NCBI GenBank assembly: GCA_021234155.1
Contig: JAJEKV010000144.1
Location: 436,001 to 500,000 of the forward strand
DNA length: 64,000 nucleotides
From: Isoetes taiwanensis
Lineage: Eukaryota > Streptophyta > Lycopodiopsida > Isoetales > Isoetaceae
Reading direction: 5' to 3'
The notes beneath the pieces were generated by a model. The model ran no database searches. It was not told where the DNA came from and worked only from the letters and a program-made list of their open reading frames with translations. Every line of letters begins with the position of its first letter. The stretch's first letter is position 1. This document shows, piece after piece, positions 14,306 through 26,919 of this stretch. The position numbers and the translations under genes are program-made.

Positions 14306-14956
14306 TTTTCAAATTAAACATGGCATTATATATCATTATGCAACATATAATCTGAAGGATAAACAACAGAGTGTGCTAGCTTACCGTACAAATGTATGTC
14401 AAGGTTGTTGTTTAAAGTACACGTACGGTACATACAACACCATAAAATCAAGGATAGGGTCAAAGTTGTATACGTTAAATACGAAAAAGGAATGATGTAT
14501 CAAACTCCAATTTTTTTTGCAAAAAAATGCGTTTAATACATAAAGAAAAATAGACGATAGAAACTCGTCGCAAAGTGCATGGCTATATCAGCCCTATATA
14601 AATTGCGACGTCTACATTTTTTTGCCTTTGCGGATGCCCCACCTGCAAAGTTGGCGGCCGCATTATTTGTGTTTGTTCACAGACGCCTTGTAGATGTGGC
14701 ATCAGCGAAACCACAAACGCGGCTGCGGGATGTTACTGCTGTGGGTTGCAGTTGGTGCGGACTGTGCAGAATGCCAGCGACCGCGAGATACATGCTTGCG
14801 GCTGCAAAGAAATTGCCGCCACACTTTGCAGTCAATGCAGACACCCGGCAGAGTTGCTGCATCCGCTTGCTGCACAATTGATCCTAATGCTTCTCTCCTT
14901 GTTTCTGATGAAGATCAAAAGCTGAAATTTTGATCCTAATGCTTCTCTCCCTTCAG
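14306..14956. other. Unassigned sequence with a small direct repeat
   Basis: No gene is recognised. GC rises between 14640 and 14880 (clusters of GCAGACGCC, GCGACG and TGCGGC words), unlike the AT-rich flanks, suggesting an unidentified inserted element. GATCCTAATGCTTCTCTCC occurs at 14880-14898 and again at 14932-14950. Confidence 0.4.
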
Positions 14957-15055
14957 TGATTCTTCATTATACCCATAGCCTCCTTAAACCTTATAAACTT
15001 CCTGCCCACAAGTGCTTTTGTGAAGCCATCTGCAACTTGGTTCTCAAAGAAAGAA
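14957..15055 (-). mobile_element. Ty1/copia polyprotein C-terminal scrap
   Basis: On the minus strand this reads ENQVADGFTKALVGRKF then IRFKEAMGI and a stop. It is the very end of a copia-type RNase H, where the family has a QVADIFTKPL motif. Only about 30 residues remain. The LINE 3' tail begins directly on its upstream side, so the LINE inserted into an older copia element. Confidence 0.75.
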
Positions 15056-15271
15056 TGATTTGTATCGTCCACTGAGATCAATCGACCTATGGGATCCAGA
15101 AGGAGCACAACAAACTTATTACTGTTCGAGTTAAAAAACCCTTGCCTCAAAGGGTTTTCGAGGGAAAAATCGTGGCAGTAATAAGAATGTTGTCAAACTG
15201 TACAGGTATACATCATCATGAAATATATGTATGTATATAAGTCAAGTGTGTGCCCGAGGACATATCTGATC

Positions 15272-16993
15272 TCACATGTCCATAACCTCCTGAAGGTATG
15301 ATCCCACATGTAGCGGCTGGCCAGGCCTGACCAACTCAGTATAGCGCATCTGGATTTGATCATATGTTGGGCAGCTTTGAAGGGTATGAGATTCATCTTT
15401 AATAACTTCCATTTGGTAGCATTGACAAAGCCTGTCCTGGCATGGCTCACCAATCCAGGTGCCCATCTCAACTCGAAGATGGTGTGCCCCTATGCGAATG
15501 GAGACAATGAGTCTGCATCTTTTCATAGGCAAATGGGTACGCAGGTAGCATTGCAGGCCTCGCTCCAATGTGGGAATGATGTGGCACTGGTAGTGTGTTG
15601 TCTTGACCTGTTCAAGCTATGGCGATCTGCCTCTATTTGCATATGTATGCACCGGTGCTTCTGCACATTCCATCTAGCCAACCATTGAGCTCTCTTTTCC
15701 CTCTAACAGGCCTTGAGGCGATGCGGCCCCATTGCCATGATATAAGAAGGGAAACGAGCATTCCATGTTTACCACCTTCTGAAAATAGACAATGTGGTGA
15801 TCAAGGACCGCCCTCTGAAGAGGCAAGAAACATGTTTTATGCAGCAGAATTTGATATGGGATTGTGGACTTCACCCCTAGTGCTCGTAACAAGAAGGCTT
15901 TCTGCACTTGCTCCAAGTTATTCCAGGTAGCAAGGGACACTACTGGGCTCCATACTTCAACCTCGTATAAAAGGACAGGCTCCACTAAGACCTTGAGCAA
16001 GTGCGACTGATGGGCCCAATCATACAACTCCGCTCTATGACTATTATTTTGCATTGTATATAGTGCCTTCCAGCCCGTCATCACTCATAGCCGTATGGAT
16101 GTGTCCTAGTGCATAGTAGAAGGAAACACCACTCCCAAATATTTGTATGCGGGTGCCACTTCCACATTCTGCCCTCGATAACTGAAGGAAGGGATCCTCG
16201 ACTGACGTGAGGATGATATGAGGACTGCCTTAGTCTTGGCCAGATTGACACGCATATCATTCGCTTGGCAAAATGTGTCCAGGGCATCGATCTGCTGGTG
16301 TGTAAGCTAGGAGGTCCACATCATCAGTATATATTAACTGCCTGATGATCTGGTGCAGAAGGTGAGCTTCGTCGCCCCATTATCAGCACGCCAGCTCTCC
16401 AACTGATCAATGTAAAGCCCAAACAATGTTGGGTAGAGAGGGCATCCCTGAAGAACCTCGATATTACTATCAAATGGCTGCAACCGGCCCGATGATCTCT
16501 CATATAACCTATACATTGCATTCTGCAAATTTACCGGGACTCCTAGCTGTCGCAATCTTGCCCATAGTTTACAGTGTCAAATGCCTTCGCAAAGATCGAC
16601 ATAGGGGTCCAGCCTATCCACATCCGAGTGGGTGTGATAGAAGTTGCTCTCTGCATGTGGAAAGTAGCAAGCTGCCAAAAAGAGAGGTCTACTACTGCAA
16701 TTTTACACATGCACCCACAGGTACCGGTTGTGCCTGTCTGTCTTGAACAAGGAGATTGATTGTGCCAAGGCCGTCTGATAGTAGCAGGCAATTCCTTCAT
16801 GCCCTCGCTTTCCTGACCAATAATTGAAGATTGAGTAGCGCTGGTATCCTGGCAAGTCAGGTGTCCTGTTTCCTGCATGCTCCCATGTTTCCATGAGGAA
16901 GATGAGATCCATGTCTGCGGCAACCGAGTTGAGACTATCTCCCTTCTGCCATGGAAAGCCCTGACAATTCCAGGAGACCATGTAGAGGCACAA
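15272..16993 (-). pseudogene. LINE ORF2 (endonuclease-reverse transcriptase), broken
   Basis: Reading down the minus strand, 16993-16703 has the APE-type endonuclease start (MVSWNCQGF, then LIFLMETW with the catalytic Glu, and GIACYY). 16555-16324 has reverse-transcriptase motifs (LQGCPLYPTLFGLYIDQLE). The catalytic box near 16290-16320 reads YTDDVDLL in place of FADD. 16084-15674 is the thumb (PVLLYEVEVW, VQKAFLLRALG, LPLQRAVLDHHIVYFQKV). 15568-15272 ends in LIVSIRIGAHHL and a C-x-C...DESHTLQSCP zinc motif. At least four frame breaks separate these parts, so no single protein is made. Confidence 0.85.
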
Positions 16994-16996
16994 TTC

Positions 16997-18719
16997 CTAT
17001 TTGTTAGTAGGGGCTGCAGCTAAAGATTCAGTGGCGGCAGCAGAAGGGGGGATGGTAGAAGTGGAAGCAGCACGAGATATGCGAGCAAAAGAAGATGAGG
17101 CAACTAAAGCAGGGCGTGGGGCTATAGTAGGTGAAGCAGGGGCATGGTCAGAGGCTACTGGAGGGTTCGCAACATTCGCAACAACATTTGGCGGCCTGAA
17201 GATTTGCATCTTGCCTCGACTCAGTTCTGCAGCTCCTCCCTGTCTACAGATGCTTTTAACTTTGGTCAACTCGTGCTTGCAGCCTTCTTATTGTGCCGGG
17301 GTCAGGTCTCGATCAACATACAGGGCAGTCTCCTTCAGTTGCCTACCCTGGCGCAAGATGGTTGCTTTCACTTGCGCGTCCCGTGCTATGAATGTGACTA
17401 TCCAGGGGTGGTCTAGGCGCGGCGCTAGATACAATGGCGGCTCGCCCCAATAATGTGTACCGGTGTGTGGAATGTCATTCGAGCGAGAATCAACATCTGG
17501 AGCCGGTTAATGAGGTCCTTCCCTGTCTCTCCTGTCAGGCCATATACCACCACATTGTGGCTTCTCCATCTCAACTTCTGGAACTCTCTGATCATTGGGT
17601 CAATCCTGCCCGAACACAACAGGTGTTGTTTGCTATCGGCGGGGCATAGATTGTGTCATATGTTGGGGCAGTGGTGGCATGGGGCGGCTTGGTGGTGCAG
17701 TAGTAGGCGATCCTGGCTGATGCCGTGCAGACTCTTGGGCAGATGGGACTGCCATGGCAGGTATAGTGGTCTTTCCTTCCCGAAGCCGGGAGCTTAGCTT
17801 CTGCGGGAATTGTTGCTGCCTTGTCAATTCATGCATGCACCACTGCAATTGCTCATAAGCCTCTGCATGGAGGCCTTTGCATTGTTCAGCGATGGCTACC
17901 CCCAGCTCCTGCACCTTCGGATCTCGAGCTGCGGAGCTATGCTCCAGTTTCTGTAAGCAAGAGTCCAGCATAGGATTCATTGCAGATGAGGCCATTTCTT
18001 GTGTCTGGACCCTAGTTTGAAGGGCTCTCAATTGTGATTGGCTCTCTTCAAAGGCGACCTGGACTTTTCGCATAACAGTAGCGCCTCCTCAGTATCTGAT
18101 TGAAGGCGGGAGATGGTTGCCATTGTCTCCTGCTCAGCACGTTGCTTGTCTTGTGTCATGGTTTCAATGGCAGTGGATAAGGAATCCATGTGGGCCTGCA
18201 TGTCAGCGGGACTCTTCTTGTCCTTCTGCCTTTCAGAGTGCACTAGGCAAGGCGAGTCTCCATGCTGGAAACACGCTGCTTTTCAGTAGCCAGCTGCCTC
18301 TTGAACAATTTGGGTGCGGAGGCCTGCATCTCCTCTGCCAAGAAAGCAATTCGAGCTCTGTTGCCCTCTGCCATTACTTGAACCTATTTCCAGTGTTCTT
18401 CAACTGCCTGGTTTGGTGGTGGTGATGCATGGATATGGCTTGCCGTTAAGCTAGAGTATCTGTCATATGCCTGCCAAGATATGCTTATTGCACGAGACTT
18501 TGCCCACGCTTCTATTTTAGGTGTGCACCTGACAATTTTGCCTGTGTCATCTGGTCTGCGATTGGAGATAGCATCTATGTATCCTCCCAGGAGAAGTTTT
18601 GCTGCCATGTTTGTGCTAGGTAGAGGGGACTGCGCATCAGCACCATCCATATGCATATCAGTGGGGTGGGATGAAGGGACGCAGGGCTCGTCCGGCTCTT
18701 CTATCACTGGAGTTGCCAT
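16997..18719 (-). pseudogene. LINE ORF1 (coiled coil, RRM-like, Pro/Ala-rich tail), broken
   Basis: The minus-strand frame starts MATPVIEEPDEP at 18719. A Gln/Glu/Leu-rich heptad stretch (18073-17800, FEESQSQLRALQTRVQTQEM) suggests a coiled coil for trimerisation. VVVYGLTGE near 17550 and a degenerate stretch ending ALYVDRDLTPAQ near 17310 fit an RRM-type ORF1 RNA-binding fold. The tail (17230-17000) is Ala/Pro-rich. ORF1 proteins coat the LINE RNA. The frame is interrupted several times, including around 18050-18390 and 17290. Confidence 0.7.
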
Positions 18720-18759
18720 GATTAGGATATCACCCTATATACGCTTGTTTGAAAGCCTC

Positions 18760-19235
18760 CAAGCACTTTGATACACACACAACCTCTGTCCCCTTACAGA
18801 CGCCTGTCTGAAAGCTTCCACGTGTAAGAAGCAAGCGCAGGCTTTGTCACCTTACAGACACCCATTTGAAGTGTCCAATTATAGAATTCAAGTGCAGCTT
18901 CCAGTGCAACCTCTACCACCTTATAGATGCTTGGCTCAGATGAATAGTGGCAATGATCTCCTCCTTATAGACCCCTATCTGAAAGCCTCCAGCATGTGAA
19001 TGTTTGAATCCAAGGGGATGCCTCCAAGTGCAAGAAGCAGGGGTGCAGGCTCTTTCACTTTACAGAAACCCGTCTGAAAGTGTTCAAATGCATAAATCAA
19101 GCGCAGCCTCTATTGGAACCTCTGCCACCTTATAAACGCTTGTCTGAAATGAAAAATAGCAATAGTTTCCCCCTTACAGATGCCCATCTACAAGGCTCTA
19201 GCATGTAAATGCTTGAATCGAAGGTGATTAGATGG
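18760..19235. repeat. Tandem repeat at the LINE 5' side (about 205-bp unit with palindromic sub-units)
   Basis: The block 18828-19018 recurs at 19038-19225. Both run GAAGCA...GCAGGCT...CTTTACAGA/CCTTACAGA...GCAGC(C/T)TC...CACCTTATA...AGCATGT(A/G)AATG. Inside each unit a 15-base word with a CAGAC-GCCT-GTCTG type palindrome is repeated about every 60-70 bp (18798, 18866, 18921, 18967, 19062, 19132, 19180). It lies directly upstream of LINE ORF1 on the LINE strand, so it may be the 5' UTR/promoter monomers of that LINE. Confidence 0.7.
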
Positions 19236-19239
19236 TATC

Positions 19240-22200
19240 ACACCCTCTGAATTCCATCTATAAACCAGGTTGCAAGCTTGCTATTTTCTCCTCTCAGATC
19301 TTAAGTAAATGTGCGCGAACCATATATCTTTAGAATAATCACAAAACAATCATTCTACTGATATGCATTGCTCCCAAAACAGAGCTGCAGATCAATAGAT
19401 ATGAAGAAAAATATATAATTTTGAAAAATAGAACTCTATATCCGTCGGGTCTTGTGTAGTTTGCAACTCCTCTATATCTGCCAACACCTCTTTTTTATTA
19501 TTCTCAATCATAATGTTTATTGTCAGATGAGACAACAGGTGTCGTGTCTCATTTAATCCAGTCACTAATGCGTGTGCATGAAACACGAGCAACCATATCC
19601 ACAGAGGTCCAAGGAGTAGGATGAGATACATACCCAATAGAAAAGGAAGAGGAAGTAGAAGAAGAAGAAGAAAATGATCGCCTTCTATTCCTTTCTATAG
19701 ACCATTTATTTTGTTTTGGTGTGTTATGGGAGATTTTGTTATTTTGGTTGGAAAAAAAATAAAAAAGCAAAAAAGATCCAGAACGCAAAAAAAATGTCAA
19801 TTTTTTTTTTTCCGTTCGGACTGCCCTCAATTGAACTGGACCTCTCTCTCGTTTTTAAAGCCTTCAATCAAGCCTCTATTGCCCTTCAGATCCATTGTTT
19901 GATCTTGAATTTTTTTGCAGATGCAGCTGCAGAAGCAATGTTGCTCTTCATATTCGCTTCTTCCTAGTTCAATCTATGTTGTTGCAGAGCATCTTGTAAG
20001 AGGAAGTCCGATATATACGAAGCCATAAGATGGCATCGCAAATCCATGCCGCAGCAAAGGAGATGCAGAGAATTAGAAGGCCATCTATGTAAGGGGGTTA
20101 CCCCACTGCCAACTCCAGCTCCTCGCCTGTAGCTTTTGCTTCCTTTGTAGCCTGCATTGTGTCAAAATGCAACAATGCCCTGGTTTCATCTGCAACAAAA
20201 AAGCCAACAAAAAACTGCAGAAGCAAGCCACGATTTCCCCTGCCGAAGAAGCAAGCCATGATTTCCCCTTTGTTTTTGTGTTTTTATTTTTTGACGAGAC
20301 ACAAAAACACAATCACTCCCGATTCTGCTTCCATGCTTCTGCCCAACCTCTTCCTCAGCTAAGTCCGCTGCTAAGTCTGCTGCTAAATCCCCAACAAACC
20401 AAGTCCAAAAAATAGAGTCCAAAATGCAAGCAGCACACCTGGAATGAGAAGAACTTTGAAGCATTTGAAGCTGAGCCATTTGAAGCTGGAAATCTGGGAA
20501 TTTGGTCTTTAGCCGCCTCCAAAGGGCTTCTTCTTCTTCCTATACGCTCAACCCAGAAGAAAACAGATTTGAAAAGGAAAACAGATTTGGACGAAGAAGT
20601 CGGCCCGCATGGAGTTGCTCTGAAGTCGCTTAACCTGTAACCTATAAGTTGTTCGATGTGCTCCACCATGGCTCCAGATCCGCTGACCAGGGAAAAAAGT
20701 AAAACGCCTTTTTTATTTTTATGCCACTCTTCCCTTTTCTATTTTTACTAACTTAGTTTTTATATGTACAATGGTTGTGGAGAAAGAAATCGCACACAAA
20801 AAGCCATTAGTTTTAATTAAACCTTTTTTCCCCATAAAAAGTTTGTAAAAACCATTTGCCAATGTTATGGGAGGAGATGTTTTTCTGTTCCGAAAAAATT
20901 TTTTTTTAAAGAACATGGGCAAGTTCATAATAACATATAAATTATTAAATATTGCACACAAATCCTATAACACACCTAATTAAAAAATTTCAATTTTTTT
21001 TTTTCGATACAAAGCGCGGCCGCTTTTTTTTTTTTTTTTTTTTTGTTTTTTTCAAACCCAAAAACATATCTCCATTTTTTTCACAAAACGGAACTATGGT
21101 TATCCACCCTGAAAACAAAGTACCTAGGCTCCAGAGTGCAATTCATTACTATAGTCAGGAGCTCCAACTTCGATGCCCTGTTTATGAGGTTGCTGCAAAC
21201 AATCACTCCAAAGGCATGAGGAAACGATGGACCACAAACTGTAGCAAAAAAATATAGCATGTAGCAAAAAAAGTTTGTCGATATAAAGGCTTTCCTTTTA
21301 TTGACTTCAACATCCACCTTTGTATACATTCTATTCTATTCTATATATAAAGGTTTCTCTTTTATATTTAAATGGTCCACATTTTTCTATATAATATGTA
21401 GCGAGAGAACAATCAATTACCAAAACGAGTACTATCAAAATTCAATTATGCTTATCTTCTTTTTTAAAAAGAGAGGGTGTTGGGTTGCGTGCAAGAACGT
21501 CGCATGTGCAGATGCATGCGGCGTTCCCTTCCCGCTTGCGGCTTTCTTGCAGGACGCTGGTTGCCTACCTTCAATGCCGAAATGGGGCCAAAATTTGAAT
21601 CCCTGTTTGGTCCTTCCCTATGAATTTGTTACTCCTGCGAGTCTTTTACTCTCTTATCTGGCGCCTCATATCGATTTTTGCCCTCTGATCTTGGCATCGT
21701 TTACGTTTGAACTCTGAACAAGCATTTCCATTTTGGAGCACAAATATCCAATTCCAGGTCGCAATGGATAACTTGAGAAGTATGCTTTACAGCAAGCATG
21801 CATTCTCTTTGTATTTGGGTTGGTTTCATTTTTCAACCACGATGGCTTTATGGAATCTCTGGTTTCCGCAATGCTTAGGTTTTTAGTTTAAAAAAGGGAA
21901 GACAAACTTAGAGCTATATTTTAGCTCAAGTCGTTGGCGGGCCGGAGATCTCTTCCACTCATGCCGGATTAGGTAAGGACACTACAGAAGAAGAAGAAAG
22001 GACGCAAATACAGAGCTAATGCTACTGCAGGTTTTTCTTATGATTCAGATAACCCATTTATTTCTTTTTATGATTCAGATATCCCATTTAGTTTCCTTCA
22101 TTGGCATCATCATTTTACTATGTGATGTTTACAGAATATTGTTTTATTGTCAATAGAATTCTGGGAAAGCAGATTGCAGTTAAAGCTTTGTGTGATTTGA

Positions 22201-24200
22201 GGTTTTGGGGCTCATTTGTCCAGCTTTTCTTGGACTTGGGTGCATTCTTTGGTTTTTGACAGCCGCAGATGCTTATACGTGAGTAAGATATGCTCTTGCT
22301 TCTTTGCTGATAAATCTTGAATTGGTGCCCCTTTCTCCTCATTTCTGAAACTCCTGTATTCCGTTTCTTCCCTTCTTTGTAGTACGAGCAACACCTGGAA
22401 GTAGCGCCAAGGCATCTGGATTTGTTCAAAATCGAACTAGAAAGGCACTTGAAGACATTCAAAACGCGGTGGCACTAGAAATCACGTGAAACAAGAGTAA
22501 ATCCTTGATTCCACTCACCATGTTTTTAAGCTTACCAATGTAGGTTTATTATACTGTTGAAAGATTTTCATTGTTTGTGATTAGAGATAAACTTGAAGGA
22601 ACAAAACCAGATCCATTGGATAGCCATATCACAAGGTTTGCTTCACAATACTTTTTGTTTCTGGATCTAAGGTAGAGCTGCCGTTGTCTGTGGTTAATCG
22701 ACCCATTACTTGGTATGTTACAATGTGGCTGCATTTTGAAGCCTAACACATTTATGAGATGATTCCATCAGGAGTTTTTCTGCTCGGCTAGCAATCAACT
22801 AGGCTAGAGTAGCTAAGGTTCGAATGATATTTTGTGAGTGATTATTTTGATTGGCTGTATTTTCTCCTACCTACACTCTTGATTCTTAAGAAGTTTACTA
22901 CTTTGTACGTGGATTGTGGATTGTTCTTCTCTGTCGGGGCAAGTACCTCCATTTTCTGGCATTTCAGTTTTGCTTAGATTCTGTGCATGCTTTCTTTTCC
23001 TAAAAGTAGTATCACGGCTATTCTTTGATTCTAACTTTCAGTTGCTTCACCCATTCCTACAAATATTTCTGTTTCTCCTTCACTTCAAGTAGCATCAGCT
23101 TTACAAAAAAGATAAATAACATGGGCCACCAGCTTGGTAAGCTCCTCTTTGAGCATGCATGTCAATTTCCTTAGTGAGGATCTTATGGAGCAAATCTTGC
23201 TCCTATTATGGAATTCATGTTTCTTGAGTGGTGCTTATCTTATCTTTGTCATGTTTGATGTTTATTTTTCCATTGTACAATTCTATCACTGTTTTAAACT
23301 GTACCATATTCAGTGTCTTAAACTAAACCACAGGGGTTAACATTGTATTCTTTTGATGCCTAAGATTGCGGTTCTATAATAGAAAGCTCTTCCTTTCCAG
23401 ATCAAGTTCATGTTTATGTGATTCTTAGACACGTGTCCATCAACTCAAGACCATGTACATATGATTTGCATTGTCCCAGACGATATCAATGGTTCACAAG
23501 TGGATGCTTTTGATGGCTATAGTATTTATACTATCATATACAGCTGCAAACACAAGCCCACAAGATGATGAACAATTTAATGCATGTCATGTGGGTGTAA
23601 TCAGTTAATTAGCCATCATAGCCAACATTTTTCTTTTTGCAGTTGTTGCTTTTGAGACTTTACCAGTTTGAAGTCGCCTCCCTTTTGGGATGAAACTCTT
23701 CCAAAGCAGACAGATGCAAGGATTTATGGCAAGGAGTCCAAAGCTCTCGAAACAACATTGTTGCAATGCAAGTGATTAGGTTGTATAACATAATGCACAG
23801 CTGGCTGTTCTTTTGCATGACTGGGCAGGCTTAAATACAATAATATTTAAAATTCATTACGTATTTGTTTCATTTACAAAAATTTGCTCTTTTGTGGACC
23901 TTTGATAGGGCTTAAAACAATCTTGCAGGGAGCCTTTTTTTGAAGTTTCAACATGATGCAACTCTTTGGTATGTTTACATTTTTTTTTTGGGTTGCCCCT
24001 AAGAGGGCAAACCCTTGTTTATGTGGGCTTTTGGCATATCCTAGGTATATTCTTGAATATCCCTAGGATATGCTGGTGATTGCTCAAATCCTTCTATTTG
24101 CTGTAAACTGGCGGTGAGCTGCTAAAGAAATCGACGTCTCATTTCTTGAAGCCAACTGGGTCACTGGCAAGGCAGGGATCGACGCTTCGCTTGGGTTCCA
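19240..24200. other. Long stretch without a recognised gene
   Basis: Many short frames are present, none with a recognisable domain. Low-complexity tracts include a T-run of 21 at 21024-21044 next to a NotI-like GCGGCCGC at 21016-21023. No LTR, TIR or RNA gene could be supported. Confidence 0.4.
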
Positions 24201-24207
24201 GTCGTTT

Positions 24208-24432
24208 TTGCTTTTCAACCAATGCACAAGCAGTCAGGCAAAACTAAGGCTTAAAGTGTTGGAAAGAGTAAAGGAACTATCTGTGGCTTGGGAATGTGGA
24301 GGCGGTAGAGTTGGGGCAGCGTTGCGTCGGTGGAAGCACATGCCTACTAATATCAGAATGCTCGCATTACACGAGCTCATTCAACGACAGAATTGGCAAA
24401 TTGCTCTCAAAGTAGGCACTCAGGCTCAATAG
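24208..24432 (+). pseudogene. Possible N-terminal part of a P-class PPR protein
   Basis: The 74-codon frame ends with RMLALHELIQRQNWQIALKV. P-class PPR proteins commonly have such an RxLALxELxxRxDWxxALxV stretch before the first repeat. The upstream part (ERVKELSVAWECGGG, ALRRWKHMP) also fits. It stops at 24430. The remainder may be the PPR-SMR piece at 27391-28427, with later insertions between. That link is inference from order and strand. Confidence 0.4.
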
Positions 24433-24639
24433 GGTTTAGTTTGATAAGATGCAAATCCTATGTACATATGCAGGATGATAAGATATATGTGGAAATGAAT
24501 ATGATATATCCTATACTATTCTGCCAATATTATTATAAAATTTCAGCATGATTAGCAAAGCAATAAAATTTATTTATATGCAGATGTATCGTCTGACCAG
24601 TGTCCCAAATATCGATCTGCAACTTTATGCACACATGGT
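24433..24639. other. Spacer between PPR piece and repeat
   Basis: AT-rich, no features seen. Confidence 0.4.
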
Positions 24640-24850
24640 AGCTTTATTAGAATATGTAGCATAATAACAGGGGGTTTTCTTTGTGTTTTTGTACGCTTTT
24701 GACAAAGGTTTTCCTAAGATTTCATGGCGTATTCGAATGGATGTACTAATGCGTACATCTAGAGTGCACCATTTCTTAGTCGTTGATTTAGCTTTTTTTT
24801 TTCAATGGTCCAACATCCAAGGGCTCACAACAAAAGCCCTCTTTGTATTT
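24640..24850 (+). repeat. Dispersed repeat, copy 1 (reverse copy at 62860-63190)
   Basis: The stretch from TATGTAGCATAATAACAGGG through GGATGTACTAATGCGTACATCTAGAGTGCAC to the AAAGCCCT end appears in reverse complement at 62860-63190. The shared TCTAGAGTGCAC core also occurs near 12470. Target duplications and termini are not clear. No coding capacity. Confidence 0.75.
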
Positions 24851-25039
24851 TAGGGGCGGAACATGCAATGCTCGTGGAAAGCATTTTAGGGCATCTAAGG
24901 TCAAAAAAATTCGTGGACAACTCCTGCATGTAGCTTCTTTCTGAAAGTTCGTGCATTTAGGGCTAGGCCTTCTGGAGCCGAGGTTGCTTCTGGAGCTTGG
25001 CTCTGGTCGAAATTTTACAAAACGAAGGCACACACACAC

Positions 25040-25925
25040 AAGGCTTATTTTGATGTGGAAATCAATGGGAAGGCAGCAGGTCGCGTGGTTATGGGGCTCT
25101 ATGGTAATGCAATTCCTAAAACTGTGGACAATTTCCGAGCTCTCGGAACATATGTGTCACGGGGTTAATAATCTTTTGCATTTTCGATATAATTCTCGGA
25201 TCTATCCCCTTTGACTCGTCCGGAAATGTGAAAACGTTGTTTTCGCGATAAAGCTTAATTTAGGGCATTTACTCCTGATTCGCAACTTGTACCGATGGTG
25301 GCCATCATAGTCTTCCCTGGTCCAGCCTAGCCAATTGGGGCAGACCGAGCCCATAAGTGCAAAAAATGTTGTACCCCTTCCGGGTTTTCCTCGATACAAG
25401 AGATATGGCGATCATTTGCAGAGGTTCCCTTATAGCTTTGGCCCACCTGGCCGCTAGTTCTGCCTTGGTTGCCCCAGAACACTTGCAAGACTATCCTAAG
25501 AGATGGTCGTCCTTTCTCGGTTATGCTTTTTTTCGGATGCATTGCATTGCGGGGATCCAAAGTGGTAAGGCTTTGCATTTTAAAGGCAAAGATTCTTCAT
25601 CATTATTATCCCTAGTTTTATCATCCAAGGAGGGGATTTTACCCATAGAGATGGAAGGGGAGGAGAATCTATCTATGGGGCCAAGTTTTTGCAGATGAAA
25701 ACTTTAGCTTAGCTAACACCGCCCCGGTGTCTTGTCTATGGCAAATGCGAGGGGCCTAATACTAATGGATCTCAGTTCTTCATCACTACTTGTTGGGAAG
25801 GTTATCAATGGAATGGATGTTGTTTTTTAAGGTCGAGGTCAAGGCACTTTCGAGTGGAGCCCCCAAAACTCTTTGTTAGAATTGCGACGATGGAGAGCTT
25901 CCCCAGTAAACATACTTTGTTCATT
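25040..25925 (+). pseudogene. Cyclophilin (peptidyl-prolyl isomerase) relic
   Basis: The first exon (25040-25164) reads [20 protein letters not shown], then [17 protein letters not shown], a textbook cyclophilin start, and ends at a GT. The second block (about 25556-25910) has GKALHF, then in shifting frames [58 protein letters not shown] and GELP. These are in the right order up to the family C-terminus. Cyclophilins isomerise Xaa-Pro bonds. The NGSQFFI catalytic stretch is kept, but at least five frame changes (25585, 25690, 25727, 25748, 25835) and stops kill it. Most are one-base changes in homopolymers (TTTTT, CCCC-GG). Confidence 0.85.
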
Positions 25926-26919
25926 TGCTCGATTATGTTGAGGGGGTTTCGCGAATTGGCAACCGCGCTCTGAATCCCCCACAGGTTAGTCTATATTCTT
26001 ACCCAAAGCTCCATCTTGCGTGCTTGATTTCGGTGTTTGTATAGTTGCATTGCATGTAGATAAGAACCCTAAAAGTTCCTCCGCAGATCATGCAACAAAA
26101 GGCTTAGGTATAAAGTAGTTGTGATTTCTTATTGGGAGCTTCCAAAGGAGTTAATCGTCAATGCATTGTGGACTGCCGGATAACACTTTTGTGGCACATG
26201 TGTATGATTCTCGATGTAGAAAGTCTGGTCCAGGTAGCGGCACAAAACAAACAAATGTAGTGATGGTGGAATGATCTGAAGAAGGAAATTTGCGAATGGT
26301 ACCAAAACAAAGGCATAATGGGGTGGTTCATTTTGTCACAATAAGGGGACACTATGATTCTTATGCTCACAGCATACTTTCCTATAACATTCTGGCAGAT
26401 ACATGGCGAGAGGTTGCGTTTAGAGGAGATGTTGTTTAGAGGAGATGTTGTGGATTATGTTGTTGATGACTATTACAATCAAGTGCATGAACTTGGAGCA
26501 GATAGAGAAGGTGCCTTGATATTAATACATGGGCAGTCTGAGGCCAAAAATCTCTGTTGTATCTTCTTCTGAAGGAGACGGCCTTGGCAAGTCACTCATG
26601 AATAATAGGGCAGAGGCATATTATATTATAATCCAGCCACTATCACGCATGGAAATGCTGGATTAGAGGGTCTATTCTGTAATTCTATTATCTCATTTAT
26701 GGTGATTACTAACAATTCTATTGCTTCTCTTTAAAGAAATTTTACTGTGAGTATTTGCAATATCTTTTTCCTACTACCTCCATATGGTTCTAGCTTTGCA
26801 TATTCTGCCCGACCTAAATTTGAACAATGAGACTAGTGATGGCAAAAACATGCCCTTTATTTCTAGTAAGGTCATTGCAATTACTTAAATTGTCTATATC
26901 TACACCTCTACACCATCCT
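25926..26919. other. Unassigned stretch between cyclophilin relic and MITE
   Basis: Frames at 26354-26572 (LSYNILADTW, then ELGADREGALILIHGQ) look protein-like. LSYNILAD resembles the N-terminal motif of CCR4-type deadenylases, but nothing else of that family follows, so no call is made. An exact direct repeat TTTAGAGGAGATGTTGT occurs at about 26418 and 26436. Confidence 0.35.

Larger units (their letters stand above)
15056..18720 (-). mobile_element. Non-LTR retrotransposon (LINE), nearly full length, decayed
   Basis: On the minus strand the order is ORF1 (about 18719-16997), ORF2 with endonuclease, reverse transcriptase and a terminal zinc motif (about 16993-15270), then a 3' UTR. The UTR (15060-15180) contains CCCTCGAAAACCC and ends GTGGACGATAC, the family's 3' signature, also seen at 29690-29790 and 43045-43100. 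The 3' end lies in a copia relic. Stops and frame changes run throughout both frames, so it cannot move by itself. The clade is left open: the ORF2 end (C-x-C...EDExH...CP) resembles several LINE lineages. Confidence 0.88.

Noticed and set aside
17001-17797. Plus-strand frames of 90-150 codons
   Set aside because: Antisense to LINE ORF1, whose minus-strand reading has the meaningful motifs.
26354-26572. CCR4-type deadenylase fragment (LSYNILAD motif)
   Set aside because: Only eight residues match and no other family motif follows.
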